The notes: a model not told the origin generated them from the sequence alone. 64,000 bases of DNA from Blasia pusilla (GCA_050084515.1 CM114273.1:12090001-12154000), one strand, 5' to 3'; numbered from the stretch's first letter, positions 9,046 to 20,753 are shown. Program-made: numbers and translations.

Positions 9046-9708
9046 TCAGCTTGGGAGTGGCTGAGCAGCATCGTATGAGATCGCGACAGATCACAGCGGT
9101 TGTGTTGGTGAGCCCCATGCCTACCAAGATGGTGGAGATAGTGGCTAGGGGCGAGACCCGAGGAGACCTACACACCAGGGGAGATCGGGAGAGATGCCCT
9201 TGGACTTCTTGGGATGTTTTGCAGGTACGCTAGGAGATGATAGCCACAACATCGAGCGTGGTTCCGGACACTGCACTTGGAGAAGATCAGAGTTTACAGT
9301 TGGCTGCAGGAGAGCAGCCGAGTGTTGTTCTTTGAGACGGGGTTGCACCATAACAACCACCCATACCCACACCGGAGAGTCCTACCGTAGTCACGATGGA
9401 GACTTGGGAGCCAGATATGGGCCCTAAGTTGACAGGAGGAGAGCGGCGCCTGATACATCAGTTCCTCAGGAGTTATAGGAGTTGCTTTGCGTTTAGCATG
9501 GAGGATTTGGGTATGCTGAAGGGACCCGGGATCCGCATTGAGTTGTCGAGTGATACGCCGATCTTCCGACCACCCTACGGGTACAGTGATATGGAGAGGG
9601 CTCTGATTCAGAGTAGGAGCCAGGACTTGGTCGGAGCAGGACTAGTGGAGATGTCGCATGGGAAGTATGCATTTACTATTGTCATGCTTGCCTAGAAGGA
9701 TGTGCATG
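9046..9708 (+). pseudogene. Copy B: Pol linker and N-terminal reverse transcriptase
   Basis: From 9051 a linker ('GVAEQHRMRSRQITAVVLVS', 'PWTSWDVLQVR') matches the copy A linker after the methyltransferase. The 99-codon frame at 9396-9695 then reads 'METWEPDMGPKLTGGERRLI', 'SYRSCFAFSMEDLG', 'TPIFRPPYGYSDMERALIQS' and 'AGLVEMSHGKYA', the beginning of a gypsy reverse transcriptase. A stop (tag at 9693) and the break at about 9708 end it before the catalytic Asp boxes. The linker appears conserved between copies A and B although it has no recognised domain. Confidence 0.85.
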
Positions 9709-12637
9709 GCATCCTTCAAGGTATGGCATTATCACATCCAATTTTCAAGATGCCCACCATTCGAGTATGGATAGATGGCACGCAGTGTATCTTTGATCAA
9801 CCTTCCCACCATGGGAACCATCCCTCGATGTAAAATAGCCACAAACAGTCATGTACCAACGTCCACCTAAGCTAACCATCCTATTTAGTCTAGTCGCCAG
9901 ACAAATATCAATTGGCTTTTGTATCTAAAGTAGTCATCAGTTATTGCCAGTCGTGGAATGAAAAGTATGACTTGTATGAGTCATATAACTCACTCATAAA
10001 ACCAGGGATTTCTTCTAATGTAGAAGTAACTGACTTAATCAAAAGAAGAAATTGATTGACCTCTAGATCTTAATGGTCCTAGTCCTGAGTGCTTAAAAGA
10101 ATTAGTTCATTCATTGACTTATAGTAGTGGTGCAACGGACTGCCACACTACTAGCTGAGAAATTTAAAAAATGAGGTAAGAGAACAAAGGAACAAAGAAC
10201 TCATGACTACTAGAACCCGCTGTTATTCTAATCCTCCCAAGAATCAGTTCAACCCTTCTCAACGAAAACTCCATACAAGCAACAACACTTTACATCCCAA
10301 AATGAATATAACAACAGTACAAGCATAGACTTTCCAAGAAAAGTAAGATACAAACATTTTGGACATCTTGGATATATCATCCGTAAGTCAACTAGCAGAA
10401 GGGGGAGGAACTAATTGTATTACCGATTCTCCACATGCAAGTTTTTGCCTTCAGTCAAGCTTGGATTCACTAAATGTTTACAAATGTTGCTCTTGCCACA
10501 ACGCTTATATCAGCTATCTTATCTTTAGTCTAGATGTACGATGTATTATCTGTTTACAAGAATGATGCATGAAATTGAATGAAGAAGATTTCATCGAGAG
10601 CTCTGTGCCAGAAGATTATGTGGAGAATCATAAAGTGCTGGTGCGGAATTTTCTGGTCTCGATCAATGAGCTCGTTACAACACTATCTATCTTACCTGAT
10701 CAAGTTCCTCGACACACGTTACGCACTAGTGGAGCAGCTTTAGGAGGTGAATCTAGGCTATTGAACATGAAGAATAGCTCAGGTGTTAGCCGCTTAGCAA
10801 TTACAGTGGGTTGCTAGTTAGGTTTGGAATAGTGCAGTGGATTGCCACACTACTAGCTGAGAAATTAAAAAAATGAGGCAGAAGAAAAAATGAACAAAGA
10901 ATGAAAGAAGTAAAAAATGACAATCGCCAAGAGGAATCAACAATGACGAACACCAACGTGTGGAGTGAGCGATCACTGAGAGCAAGCGGATTGGACCGAG
11001 CGAGGATAGGGTGAGTGCAAAGACCTAACAAAAGAGACAATGCGCAAGACTCCTAGAGATAGTTGCAGAATGCGAGAGCGTGCTTGAGGAGAAAACAGGA
11101 AGATCACAACACACAGTCGGAAGCAAGAAAGAAATAAAAATCCTATGAGGCACGACAAGAAAGATCAGAGAAGAATGAGAACAAAAATGAAAACAAACAG
11201 CAGGACAAAACAGACGAACAAACAAAGTGTGCCAACAATAGTTGCGCTTGCCAGAAGAGAGAGCAAGCAAGAGCGTGAAGGATGGCAGCGCAATGCAGAT
11301 TTTGCGAGAGTTGGCGTGAGCGGGCAAGAGCGCAAAGGGCAAAGAGACTGATTGCGCAGGAGTCACATGGGCTAGATAAAGCGCGCAAATTGGAGCAAAA
11401 TCTGTCAACGGATTGGTTTTCGTTGGATTATTGCATTTACTAGCTTAGAATCAGTAAGTCTGAAGTTTGAAGTTCATTGAGGAAAATACGAAGTTCTCTC
11501 TTCTTGGGAATGTAGTCCACTCTTGTATTTGTGTTTCTCTATCTCCTCTCATGCAATGTCCTCTCTTTGTATTCTTGGTCTCTCACTCTCCTCTCTCGTG
11601 TTCGTTCCCGCGCCCTCTCGCCTCTTCACCTCTTTTCTCCATCATGTGCTTGAGTCTCTCTCTCCCGCGCACTCTTGCCTCCCTTCCCATCGTCTTATGT
11701 CCGAATATTGAAACCCTAAGAGGCAAACGTATGAGATGCAAATACAAAAGAGTACCATAATATGACAAGAGAGCGCTTAGCTCATCAATTAGGGTCTCGT
11801 CTTTGGCTAAGGAGACGCATGTTTGATCCTAGCTGTAACTGTTTGTTCGATCCCGGCCATAATTGATTGTTGTGCCGTGTGTATGCTTGGCACTTACCAA
11901 GGAGACTCAAGTTTGATCTCGGCCAGAACAGTTAGTTGTGTTTACGCTTACCTTAATTAAGACACAAACCTTTTTAGGTTAGAGTTTTATTTAATATTTT
12001 CAAAGTTACATATTTATTATGATTTAATAGTTAGTGAATTATTTCATCGTTTAAGTTTTTTATTCTAGTTTTGATATAAATTCTCATGAAATTTTTTGGG
12101 TATAATATTTTATTCCAAATTTAAATTCCATTTTTTCTTATTATACTTTATAAGAAAAGAAAATTTTAAGAATAAATCATTTATGGTTTAATATTAGGGA
12201 TGTATCTTCTGTTGCATCACATATTGTTTCAATACGTTGTTATTTACTCACTAGTCAGAATACCCGTGCATGCAAGATATCAAATTTTAAAATGATATAC
12301 ATAAAACATATTTTTTTTTAAATAATAAAATGTGAGATTATTTGGTCAAAGACAACTATAATACTCTCATTAGACAGAAAAAGAAATAAAATGAAAAACT
12401 ATAACCTTGTCCAGTTTATTTTCTTTAATAAACATGTGTGTAAAAATGATTCAGATGACTCAGAGAGTCATGGGATATGACTTGTAGATAACTGAGTCAT
12501 TTATACAACTATTTCAATTGTTCATCTATGACTAGTTGGGTTTTCTAAGTCATACAAAGTCACTATACCAATAGAGTCATTTCATTCATAAGTCATTCAT
12601 AGTAGAGTCATAAAAACCATAGTTTTCTTCTAGTGGG
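9709..12637. other. Foreign DNA splitting copy B; no gene recognised
   Basis: This interval breaks the reverse transcriptase. Its right border is sharp: 'accatagttttcttctagtg' (ending at 12635) is followed directly by 'ggttgaggagcatgag' of the gypsy element. A near-copy of that end, 'accagggatttcttctaatg', stands at 10000-10019, so two related transposon ends may be nested here. TAGTG is the expected right end of a CACTA-type element, but no matching left CACTA end was found. Inside are a pair of direct repeats (10128-10200 and 10828-10905), a purine-rich zone (10860-11400), a pyrimidine-rich zone (11480-11700) and AT-rich DNA (11960-12420). Open frames at 10569-10817 and 11025-11408 match nothing I recognise. 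Confidence 0.5.
10128..10905. repeat. ~75-bp direct repeats flanking a ~630-bp unit
   Basis: Copies at about 10128-10200 and 10828-10905 share 'ttgccacactactagctgag' (first copy 'ctgccac'), then 'aaatt(t)aaaaaa' and 'atgagg', and continue similarly in 'gaacaaagaa'. They are in the same orientation and flank a block with an 82-codon frame (10569-10817) that I do not recognise. The unit could be a tiny LTR-type non-autonomous element or a segmental duplication. Confidence 0.55.
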
Positions 12638-13330
12638 TTGAGGAGCATGAGCGACATCTAGAGAAGGTGTTGTGACGATTGCAATAACATGGGCTGAAGC
12701 TATATCGAGACAAGTGCAAGTTCTTCTACGACCCAATTGAGTATTTGGGTCATACGATATATCCAAGGGACCTTGGTGTACAGCAGACAAAGATAGAGGC
12801 TATTTCACGCATTCCACACCCTACAAATGTGAGTCAAGTTCGTGCATTGATGGGCTTGGCGAGCTTCTCTCGACAATACGTCAAGGGTTTCAATTCGATT
12901 GAGAAGCCGCTAACCTTGCTGAACAAGGTGGATTAGGAGTGACACTTGGGGGGAGGGATGAGCAAGAGAGAGCATTTCAGCCACTCAAGGACAGATTGAT
13001 GTCCGCGTCCATATTGAGGAGACCGATCAGGAGGCATCCTTTCTAGTTTCATATTGATTGGAGCATGTTGGGGCTTGGAGCCGTGCTCACCCAACATGAC
13101 GATGAGGATAGAGAGTTTGTGGTTGCTTATGCTAGTTGCTTGAACAACGCTATAGAGGCAAAGTATAGCTTGTATGAGGGTGAGTGTTTGGCTGCAGTGT
13201 GGGCTGTCGCACATTTCAGGTGTTATCTATTCGGCAACCCCTTTCCCATCATTACTGATCATCACCGACTTAAGTGGTTGAAGGAGTCCGACAAGCTTGC
13301 GAGGTGGGCTCTTTTGTTGCAAGAGTATGC
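12638..13330 (+). pseudogene. Copy B: reverse transcriptase C-terminal part and RNase H
   Basis: The plus strand reads 'EEHERHLEKVL', 'KLYRDKCKFFYDPIEYLGHT' and 'QQTKIEAISRIPHPTNVSQV', then 'RALMGLASFSRQYVKGFNSI' and 'EKPLTLLNKVD' (12745-12936), the thumb/connection of gypsy reverse transcriptase. After a stop and frame change, RNase H begins at 13065: 'MLGLGAVLTQHDDEDREF', 'YSLYEGECLAAVWAVAHFRC' and 'ITDHHRLKWL'. This part is better preserved than in copy A. The catalytic YIDDI box is missing because it falls in the gap at the insertion. Confidence 0.9.
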
Positions 13331-14795
13331 GGAGTTGGTGCTAGGATGGCACACGTCAGCTTATTTGGGCTTGTTGGCTATGGAGAGCCAAGTTGGTGAG
13401 ACTTCAATGGCGAGGTCTAATGGAGAGTCCTTAGATCTAGAGGCTAGTGAGGAGACCACATATGGCCAAGACATTCACGACGATGGAGTGGTCTTGGAGT
13501 ACTTGCGTACTAGGACCGTCGCGAGCATAGTGGGTACTAGAGAGTGGGATCGGATCCTACAACGAGCCAGACGGTTCCGGTGGGAGGAAACACATGTGTT
13601 TCGGGTTTATGAGGATGGTAGAGTACGTGTAGTGTCTCATCCTTCACATAGAGCATGTATGGTGCGTCATGCCCATGAGAGGTTTTTTTTTAGTGAAGCG
13701 GACGTACAGCTTGCTCCAGATACAACATTGGTGGTGAGGCATGCAGATTGACGTTCAACCATTTGTTGCCAAGTGCAAGGTGTGTGATCGGGTGTGAGCA
13801 TCGTTCAATCCTCCGACTCCTGAGTTGCATCCACTTTCGATCATGGGTTTAGGTTATAGATGGAGTTCGGATTTTGCAGGACCTTTACCTTTGACAAAGC
13901 GCCATAGTCGATATGTGTTGGTGATGGTCGAGCACTTCTCGGAGTTGATAGACTTGGTTGCATTGCCTGACAAAGCGAGTGAGGAAATAGTGTATGCCTT
14001 CCTAGATCGAGTGTTGAGTCATTACGGCGCACCAACTGAGGTGTTGAGAGACCAACGTCAGAGTTTTGCGAGGAGTTTCAAGCCTTGTGTGATCATGGCG
14101 CTGATCGACCACCGCTCCACTTTGCAAGATCATCTTGAGATGGATAGATTAGTTGAGAGGGTTGTGCAGACGGTGAAGAGAGGATTACGCAAGTATAGCT
14201 TGTAGAGAGGTCACCTAGGAGATTGGGAACTCTCTACAAGGTCCTAATCTCCTAGCTGACCTCTTTGCCGTGGTTGGCGATGGGATGCAGATTCAGCAGG
14301 CAAGCATCCTTAGCGTCTTTCTCACCGTACTTGTTGCTTCAGGGTCGAGAGCCAAATTTACTTGCGGCCATTCGTCAAGATGTTTGTGAGAAGTTGAACC
14401 TTGATGACCTTGATGTATGGATGCGAGCATGTTCTCATAGGGCTGAGTTATTTTGGAGAGTGATGCCCATGGCGTTTGAGAACTTGGCGATTGCGCAACA
14501 TCGGGATATGTTGAGGTATGCCACTATTTGGGGAGGTTGTTATCGACCTACTATCCGGAGGTTTCATCAAGAAGACTATGTCTACTTGCAACAGACGATA
14601 GCCATGACGTTGGATATGACTATAGGGCGCACCATCTTGGGAGTGCATGAGATTTTTCCATCTGGTGTTCTCTTATTTGAGGGACGTGATGGTATGGTTT
14701 GGAAGGACCACGTGTGTTACTGTGCGCCATGTCACCTTCCTAACATTGACGATATAGTTGATTTGAGCTTAGCAGTTGTTCTTGCAGGCTTACGA
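13331..14795 (+). pseudogene. Copy B: integrase and SH3-like segment
   Basis: The frame at 13065-13751 continues through 'ARWALLLQEYAELVLGW' into the integrase N-terminus ('VRHAHE'), where a frameshift destroys the zinc ligands. The core resumes at 13825: 'GYRWSSDFAGPLPL' (first Asp), 'VLVMVEHFSELIDLVALPDK', 'VLRDQRQSF' (second Asp) and 'RLVERVVQTVKRGLRKY' (Glu), so the triad is present though its surroundings are altered. Another frame (14265-14936) carries 'VWMRACSHRAELFWRVMPMA', 'QEDYVYLQQT' and 'FPSGVLLFEGRDGMVWKDH', and runs without interruption into the PHD finger. A short scrambled repeat sits at 14205-14265 ('ctcctaggtgacctcttt'-like sequence on both strands). Confidence 0.88.
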
Positions 14796-14936
14796 TGTAT
14801 GTTGTGTGGTTCCGCCCGTGGTGCAACCACTATGCTAGTTTGTGATGGGTGTTTGCGAGGATGGCACATGACATGTTTGACGCCACCTCTCATTAAGGTT
14901 CCTCAAGGACGATGGATCTGTCTTAGATGTACATAG
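14796..14936 (+). CDS. Copy B: complete PHD finger at the C-terminus of integrase
   Basis: This is the best-preserved finger. The residues are C-x2-C-x11-C-x2-C-x4-H-x2-C-x14-C-x2-C, seen as 'CMLCG', 'LVCDGCLRGWHMTCLTPPL' and 'GRWICLRCT', with the stop codon TAG (14934-14936) one residue after the last Cys. The Trp two before the seventh Cys and the 'WHMTCLTPPL' core are classic for PHD fingers, which bind H3 tails, often by H3K4 methylation state. It is the tail of an intact 223-codon frame (14265-14936) that also holds the integrase C-terminal part, so it is fused to integrase and is not a separate gene. A chromodomain, the usual terminal module of plant chromoviruses, is not seen. Confidence 0.9.
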   Translation, partial: CMLCGSARGATTMLVCDGCLRGWHMTCLTPPLIKVPQGRWICLRCT

Positions 14937-16385
14937 AGTTGGTAGTTCTAGATTCCAAATTTTGTATGTGACATGGATGACATGAAGGCGACTAACGATG
15001 GGGCCACATGAGCACCCCGCCTTTTTGCTCTTAGCGTCTGAGAGATGTATATCATGGTAGGTAGGGATAGATGGCTATCTAGAGTTAGAGGGACCTAACC
15101 ACCAACTAGGGGGGCTATTTTGGTACTTCTCGTCTCGTTATTTGGATGCCATGAGTTACCATGGGATCATGGATGTTTGTGTGTATGTTTGTTAACAGCG
15201 ATGTATGTTGTGTAGCGATGTGTATGAGCAAGCCAAAGTGCTTCTGCATACTTTCAGGACTTCATGAGATATACAACAAAGCTTATTGAAGGCAACCCAA
15301 AATTTGAGTTTCAAGCCGTCCTTATATAGTCTCTCCTTTGCACTCTCATTCCATCTCATTAGTGATACCATCCATTATTTATGTACTTCTTGCTAGTGTC
15401 TTACTTTTATGTATTTTTCATAAGGCTACATTTTGACTTCCTTCTACAAACTTTGCAACTTATATGGATTTTTTTTTATGAGATCCGTCATATTTCAAAC
15501 TCACACAGAAAATATATTTTGCACTTCTTTTTTTAGATTCATTTATTAGCAGGACTTCTACTCTCTAATCCTTATATACATCTACAATGTACATTGCTTT
15601 ATATACATGATAATTCTATTTATATACTACTAGCAGTATACTCTAGGATGGAGACATTGCACAGTGCATTCTAACCCTTCATCGTCTCCTTCTCCGATTT
15701 TGTAATTACTACTTAATTTCAAATCTTTGTTTGGAACAACCCAACACTATTGCATTAATCATTTCTCTCTCATTTCTACTTTTGCTTCAACACACATTAT
15801 TCCAACAAGCACTTTTTTATAATCTCTATGTTATTTAGTTCTATTTATAGGAGGCCCATTACTAGTTATTATGTTTTGTATGTTGTCACATCTTATTTTG
15901 ATGTAGGTAGAGTTCTATTGCATTGACGGCATAGAGAGTCGGCGGGCTGCTCGAGTGTAACTTCATCCCGAGATGTCGGATGAGGTTGGCAACAAGTCCG
16001 TTGTGTCAAGAACGTCATTTATGACGATTTTCATATTTTGGTTCTAGTCCTTTAGGTGACCCGTTGATTAGGTCAACGGTCACGTGGTAACCTGTGCACG
16101 TAGGTTACCGTTGGGAAGGCTATTTTTCGCAAAAGAGCTTTTTGGCTCTTCCTAAAGGTATAAGAGATAGAGATGGCTTTCTCAAGCCATCTTTCTCATG
16201 TTGAGCCTTAGGAGCGCCTCTCTTGCATAGACGTGCGTAGATGTATAGGGTTGTGGGGTCCAAGTGTATATGCGTGGGTTTGTTTGGTTATGTATGGATC
16301 TACCCGTATGTTGGGGAAGATTGGTGTTGTGTGGTGTGTAGATGTGACTTGCGATGTGTGTTGTGTACCGATATGTATGCGCACG
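14937..16385 (+). repeat. 3' untranslated region and probable LTR-like DNA after copy B
   Basis: After the Pol stop comes a tract shared with copy A ('catgaaggcgactaacgatg', 'gggccacatgagcacc'), then 'accaactaggggggctattt' as a likely polypurine tract (~15100-15112), and a terminal module ending near 15230. A second, diverged module occurs at about 16250-16385, ending 'tatgcgcacga'. Between them, at 16155, is 'ggtataagagatagag' (TATA-like), preceded and followed by three short hairpins (see 16070-16195). One reading is a ~1.3-kb LTR from ~15112 to ~16385. The other is two short terminal modules around unrelated DNA. Confidence 0.4.
16070..16195 (+). promoter_or_regulatory. Cluster of short hairpins around a TATA-like box
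   Basis: Within 130 bases are 'ggtaacctgtgcacgtaggt' followed by 'tacc' (8-bp arms), 'aagagctttttggctctt' (6-bp arms, ~16133-16150), and 'gatggctttctcaagccatc' (8-bp arms, ~16172-16191), with 'ggtataagagatag' between the last two. This is suggestive of an LTR promoter with a structured RNA start, but no transcript data are available. Confidence 0.4.
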
Positions 16386-18174
16386 AAAATTTGACCTTCT
16401 TTGCAATGTTTCCACTCCCTACATCTTCTACATAATATTAACGATCTTCTTCCTACCTACACCATCCACAACCAAACCGTCAAATACACATGGCTCCCTC
16501 AGAACACAACATTCACATCATTTTTATTTCTACACAAGCATCAATCACACCCTTGTCACTATTGATCTCAGCTTAGCTCAAAGTGTGTTTTCTTAAGATA
16601 CCCTCACACCGCCAAACCACAACTAAATAATATTCCAAAATTTTTCATTTACACTCAACTAAAGATGCTCTATAATTCACATCGAGTTACTTTTAATTAT
16701 CTACAACCAACAAAGACTACTTTCCACTTCAATTCGAATTACCTATAGTTAACCTTTACATTCTATCTCCAAATTTAACTTATACCTTTTAACTAATATG
16801 ATTTACTCTTCCATCCCTCACATATTACTTTCATGCACCTTGCCTTAGAATGCACTCAATTACATTCTCTACTCGAACATACTTGCAACATCCCAACCAA
16901 TCCCAAGTCTACCTTATTCTATTCTAACTTTAGTGGTCACATACTTATTGGGCCTAAGATAACAATCTTACTTTTGCAGATCAATCATTTAGGAGTGGAT
17001 TTCACTTTCTTCTTACATACTTTTTTTCGTTGTTTCCAATCTCATGCATAAGTTTCTCATGGAGTATCGATATTTGGTGTGCTTGGTCTTATTAATATTT
17101 CTTTGAACTCGTTCTTTTCAGACCAAATGGATTTTTGAATTTTTTCTTAATTATCTATTGTTTCCTTTTTTAGTATACTGATTTGTATTGGATTCATTTT
17201 TCTTATACATCCTTTTTACTCTTTCAACATTTTACCGCAATATTTTGTCCTTCCCTAAATTTGTGGTATGTTTAAGGGCATTATAGATTCTTATTCTTGA
17301 CCCACTTCTTTTGGAACCATACAAGTTATTTCTCTTTTTTCCTTGAGTTCAATTGCATTACATTCTTCTTAAAATCAATTTTTAGTCATAATTTTTCCTT
17401 TGTTGAACTTTATTCTCTCCATCTCAATCTATCATGAATGGATTCTACTATAGTAACTTCTATTATAAGTGTACCACATGAGATTTGTAGAACTTTCAAA
17501 AATATATGTGGAGATGTGCCACTCCATTTACAATCCCCTGACTTAGACTGACATTTCACTCAAAGTCACTTTATTGTGACTTTGATCCTTGTAGCCAAAC
17601 TTCCAAAGTAGTTGAAACATTTTTATAAAGATATTTTTGGCCAAGGAATTACGAGGTTCATTAAGATAATATTATATGTTCTCACACAATCCTACCATGT
17701 TCAAGATATATTTATTTTAATAATTTTAATGCACAAAAATTTTACATTAAATGGTATGAATTGTTTTAAAACATGTAGTCTTACTCAAATTTCAATCATG
17801 TTTCACAACATAGTGATCCAATCAATTAGGGATCTATATGATAAGAGTATATCATGTAGTATTCCTTTCCGCAAGACTTACGGAAAGTGAAATGAAAGGG
17901 AGTAGTTGTAAGACACATGAGGAAAGATTCTAAGAAAGAGCATTTTTAATCTTGTCACGTACTAACATAGTCACCCAAAAAAGATAAAGCTCAATCAAGG
18001 AGTGAAGACCACCTCCTCTTCTTTGACATAAGTGAAGGGTCATATCATGATACCACAATCTGACTATTGAATTTTTTTATTTAGAGAGGAGCAATGTGAG
18101 GAAAAAAATTCATGCACCATGGAGCCATAGTCGACTCATTGGGTATGGGCTATGAAGCACAAATGGCAAGTGTC
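16386..18174. other. AT-rich stretch, nothing recognised
   Basis: I see only low-complexity, pyrimidine-leaning AT-rich DNA with short chance frames (for example 16833-17051 and 17612-17890) that have no recognisable domain. At 17870-17885 the short inverted element 'ttccgcaagacttacggaa' stands out but is small. Confidence 0.5.
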
Positions 18175-20025
18175 ATGACCATACGGATTATGTCTTAGAG
18201 TATAGTGTGCTAGTAGAGGCCATACCTTATGTAGGGCCGTAGGGATGCGGTTTCATACATAGGGTTGAGGGTGACTTTTCCAGTAGGGCCCGCCCTTATG
18301 TTGGAGGATATAGTGTGGAGTGTACTCAAAGAACAGTTAGTTCTTTGAGTTGAGCCTGTTGCGTTGGGAGTTACCCTTGGTAGTGAGTAAGGCTCTTGGC
18401 TATAGTGGTTCCCGCAAGCTTCGAACTCGATTCTCCCATCGTGGAGTGAGTTTGGCTCAATTTTATGTGATTCTATACGTGTTTTAGGACAATAGGTATT
18501 TCACGCATTTCACTCAAAGAACTGGAGTAGATCGATGGTAGCTTCAATCGTAGATCAATAGGATCTGGTTAGGGCTGATTGTGTACTCAGCCGTGGATGT
18601 TTTTGGATTTTGGCCTATGTTGGAGGTGTGGATCTGGTGGGTTGGGAAAGAAGCACCTTGCTCAGAGCTTTCCAACGCACTTTGGATCGCTGCATTTCGT
18701 CAAGGGAGTTGGAAGTTATCAAAGATTAAAGATTCTGGTTCGTGTTCGATGGTTTTCTGATGTTGAGAGCTTGGAGTGCGGAAGCTCTGTAGGTTGGAGG
18801 TTCCTATTGCTACCTTTATTGTGATCTCATGTGAAGCTATCTGCTTGAGTGTGTGGAGTGGATTGTTGCTGTGGTGAAAGAGTGTTGCAGATTTTGGTGT
18901 GCATGAATCTGGGCGGAAGTGCTGTCGGATTTGTGATTCTGGAGGTGTATGGACAGCAAGTTTGTCTGATTTTTAGCTCGGAGTACAGAGCTTGGAGGCA
19001 ACTCGTGGTAGCTTGAGGGCGAGTGGGCATGAGAGGCGGATTAAGGAGTAAGGAGCAAGCAAGCTGCTTGCTTGGGCGTGAGGCAATTTTTGCAAGATTT
19101 GTGAGTTGAGTGTTGCATAACTGGTCATCCATCTTTCGGCTATTTTGCCTGGAAGACACTTAACTGCCGAGTACTTAACTATGTCAGTGTACTCACTAGT
19201 ATAGCTCATTTGGTGTTATTTGGAGATGCGTTAGGAGCTTTTATGCATCTCGGGTTTTTGGTTGATGGACCTCTAGCGCATAGTACGATGTGGCCTCTCC
19301 ATGCAGGTGACATTTATAGGTACTGCGAGTGCGACTAGCACATCATTGACCACCGGCGGAGTAACTATTGCGTTAGAATTATGTGGTTGGTTCTGTGGAT
19401 TCAAGGGGCACCACGTTTGGTGGATTGTGTTACCTTGATTTCCGTTTTGTACTTCCATTTGCGATTGGAGGGTTTTCGTTGGACTGCTTGTATTTGGATC
19501 CCCTCCATCGTTGCTTCTTGTTTGCGCGCCCATTGTTAGGGCTGACGCTGATTTCCAGAGTAGTTTTACTCGTGTGTGCTACCGGTAGTGAGGCTGGAGT
19601 GATGACCGGTCAGACTACATTTTTTTCTCTCACGGTGAAACTCGAATGATGACCAGTAGACCGTGGGAGGCTTCTTGTGGTAATGACATGTTAGGTTACC
19701 CACACCCATAGCTAGTAGAGCTAGAATAGTACAACGACATCGACGTCACTTGGTTACTTAGTGGTGGTGATTTGGTGGTGGTGCGGCATTGGCGTTGGTC
19801 ATCACGGAGCTGTGTGGTGATCTGGTTGGGGACCGTGGTGGTTTTACACGGAGTGGATTGAGGTATCGGCTACCTTTTCCACTTCCGACGGTTGATGAAG
19901 AGGAGGACGAGGGTGTTCCAAACACCAAGTCTTCTACGTTGTTATCGAGTGTTCCAGATCCATTGATTTGGAATATGGACGGGATGTATGGGGCTATGAA
20001 GGGCCCACAATGATACTCGAGTGCA

Positions 20026-20753
20026 ATGGGCACCATTGAGTTGGAGGACTTCATTCATGAGTTTGATACTGGTGTGATATGCAGATGTTGCGAAACGCCA
20101 TGTTGTTTACACCCTTCTTGGCTTGGAAGGGGTTGTTTCAACACTTGGAGGGACCACCCATGGATGATTACCATGAGTTTGGGAAGGACCATGCTGCTGA
20201 GATTGAGGCGTGGAGACAATATTGGTCTTCAGGCTATGTGTCTATCACCCATGGTGGTAGTGGTAGTTGTGCTCTTACTATGTCAGCCAGCCCGACATTG
20301 AGTGGTGCAAGTACGAGCCGGAGTGGGGGTACCAGTGGAGATACCAATGGGGGAACTAGTGGAGGTAATAGTGCCCGACCATTGTTCAGCCCGGTTGCAG
20401 AGTTCTTCAAGAGGTTGAAGAAGAACTATCAGGGAGTGAAGACAGAGAAGTTGATGAGTCTTCAAGAATTTGAGCGAAAGACTGGTGAGAGTCTTCATGA
20501 GGCATACACTCGTATGCGACGCTTGATTTCAGTTACCCAGTGTGTGGTTGAGGCTCAGGCAGTCCAGTTCTGGTATGGGATCTTGGACAGAGAGTTGCGC
20601 CGTAGGGTACGTGATGCTACTCGTATGAGTGATGATTCACCCATATTGGCCCATGTGTTCGCTCTATCTAAGAAGATTGAGCTTAACATGGTGGAGGAGA
20701 GGATGGTGACATCCGCATTCACTAGGGATACAGCTACTACTTCTCGTGTTTAG
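20026..20753 (+). pseudogene. Copy E: Gag capsid-like region
   Basis: The sequence begins 'MGTIELEDFIHEFDT' (20026) and, after a frameshift, continues in a 224-codon frame (20079-20753): 'FLAWKGLFQHLEGPPMDDYH', a Gly/Ser/Thr-rich insert (~residues 58-100), 'VAEFFKRLKKNYQGVKTEKL', 'ESLHEAYTRMRRLISVTQC' and 'EAQAVQFWYGILDRELRRRV'. This is the retrotransposon Gag pattern that packages element RNA into particles in the cytoplasm. Copy F carries the same blocks on the minus strand, and copy G keeps a short relic ('KLHNFITNFETQRDS'). Confidence 0.85.

Larger units (their letters stand above)
8489..15230 (+). mobile_element. Ty3/gypsy copy B (DNMT-RT-RH-INT-PHD), split by ~2.9 kb of other DNA
   Basis: The left part (8489-9708) runs from the methyltransferase ENV motif through the Pol linker into the N-terminal half of reverse transcriptase ('MLA', stop, 'KDVHG'), and stops at about 9708. 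The right part (12638-15230) resumes with 'VEEHERHLEKVL' of the reverse transcriptase palm/thumb border, then RNase H, integrase and PHD finger, and ends in a purine-rich tract 'aggggggc' (~15106) and a terminal module. About 370 bases of reverse transcriptase are missing at the split, so this was a deletion plus insertion, or two copies joined. The same domain order as copy A, on the opposite strand, supports one family. Confidence 0.87.

Noticed and set aside
11025-11408. 127-codon minus-strand frame, Leu/Phe/Ser-rich
   Set aside because: It is the complement of a purine-rich stretch, which keeps frames open by chance; no motif is visible.
14560-14936. Chromodomain at the integrase C-terminus
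   Set aside because: The terminal module has eight zinc ligands in C4HC3 spacing and no chromodomain aromatic pattern; it is a PHD finger.
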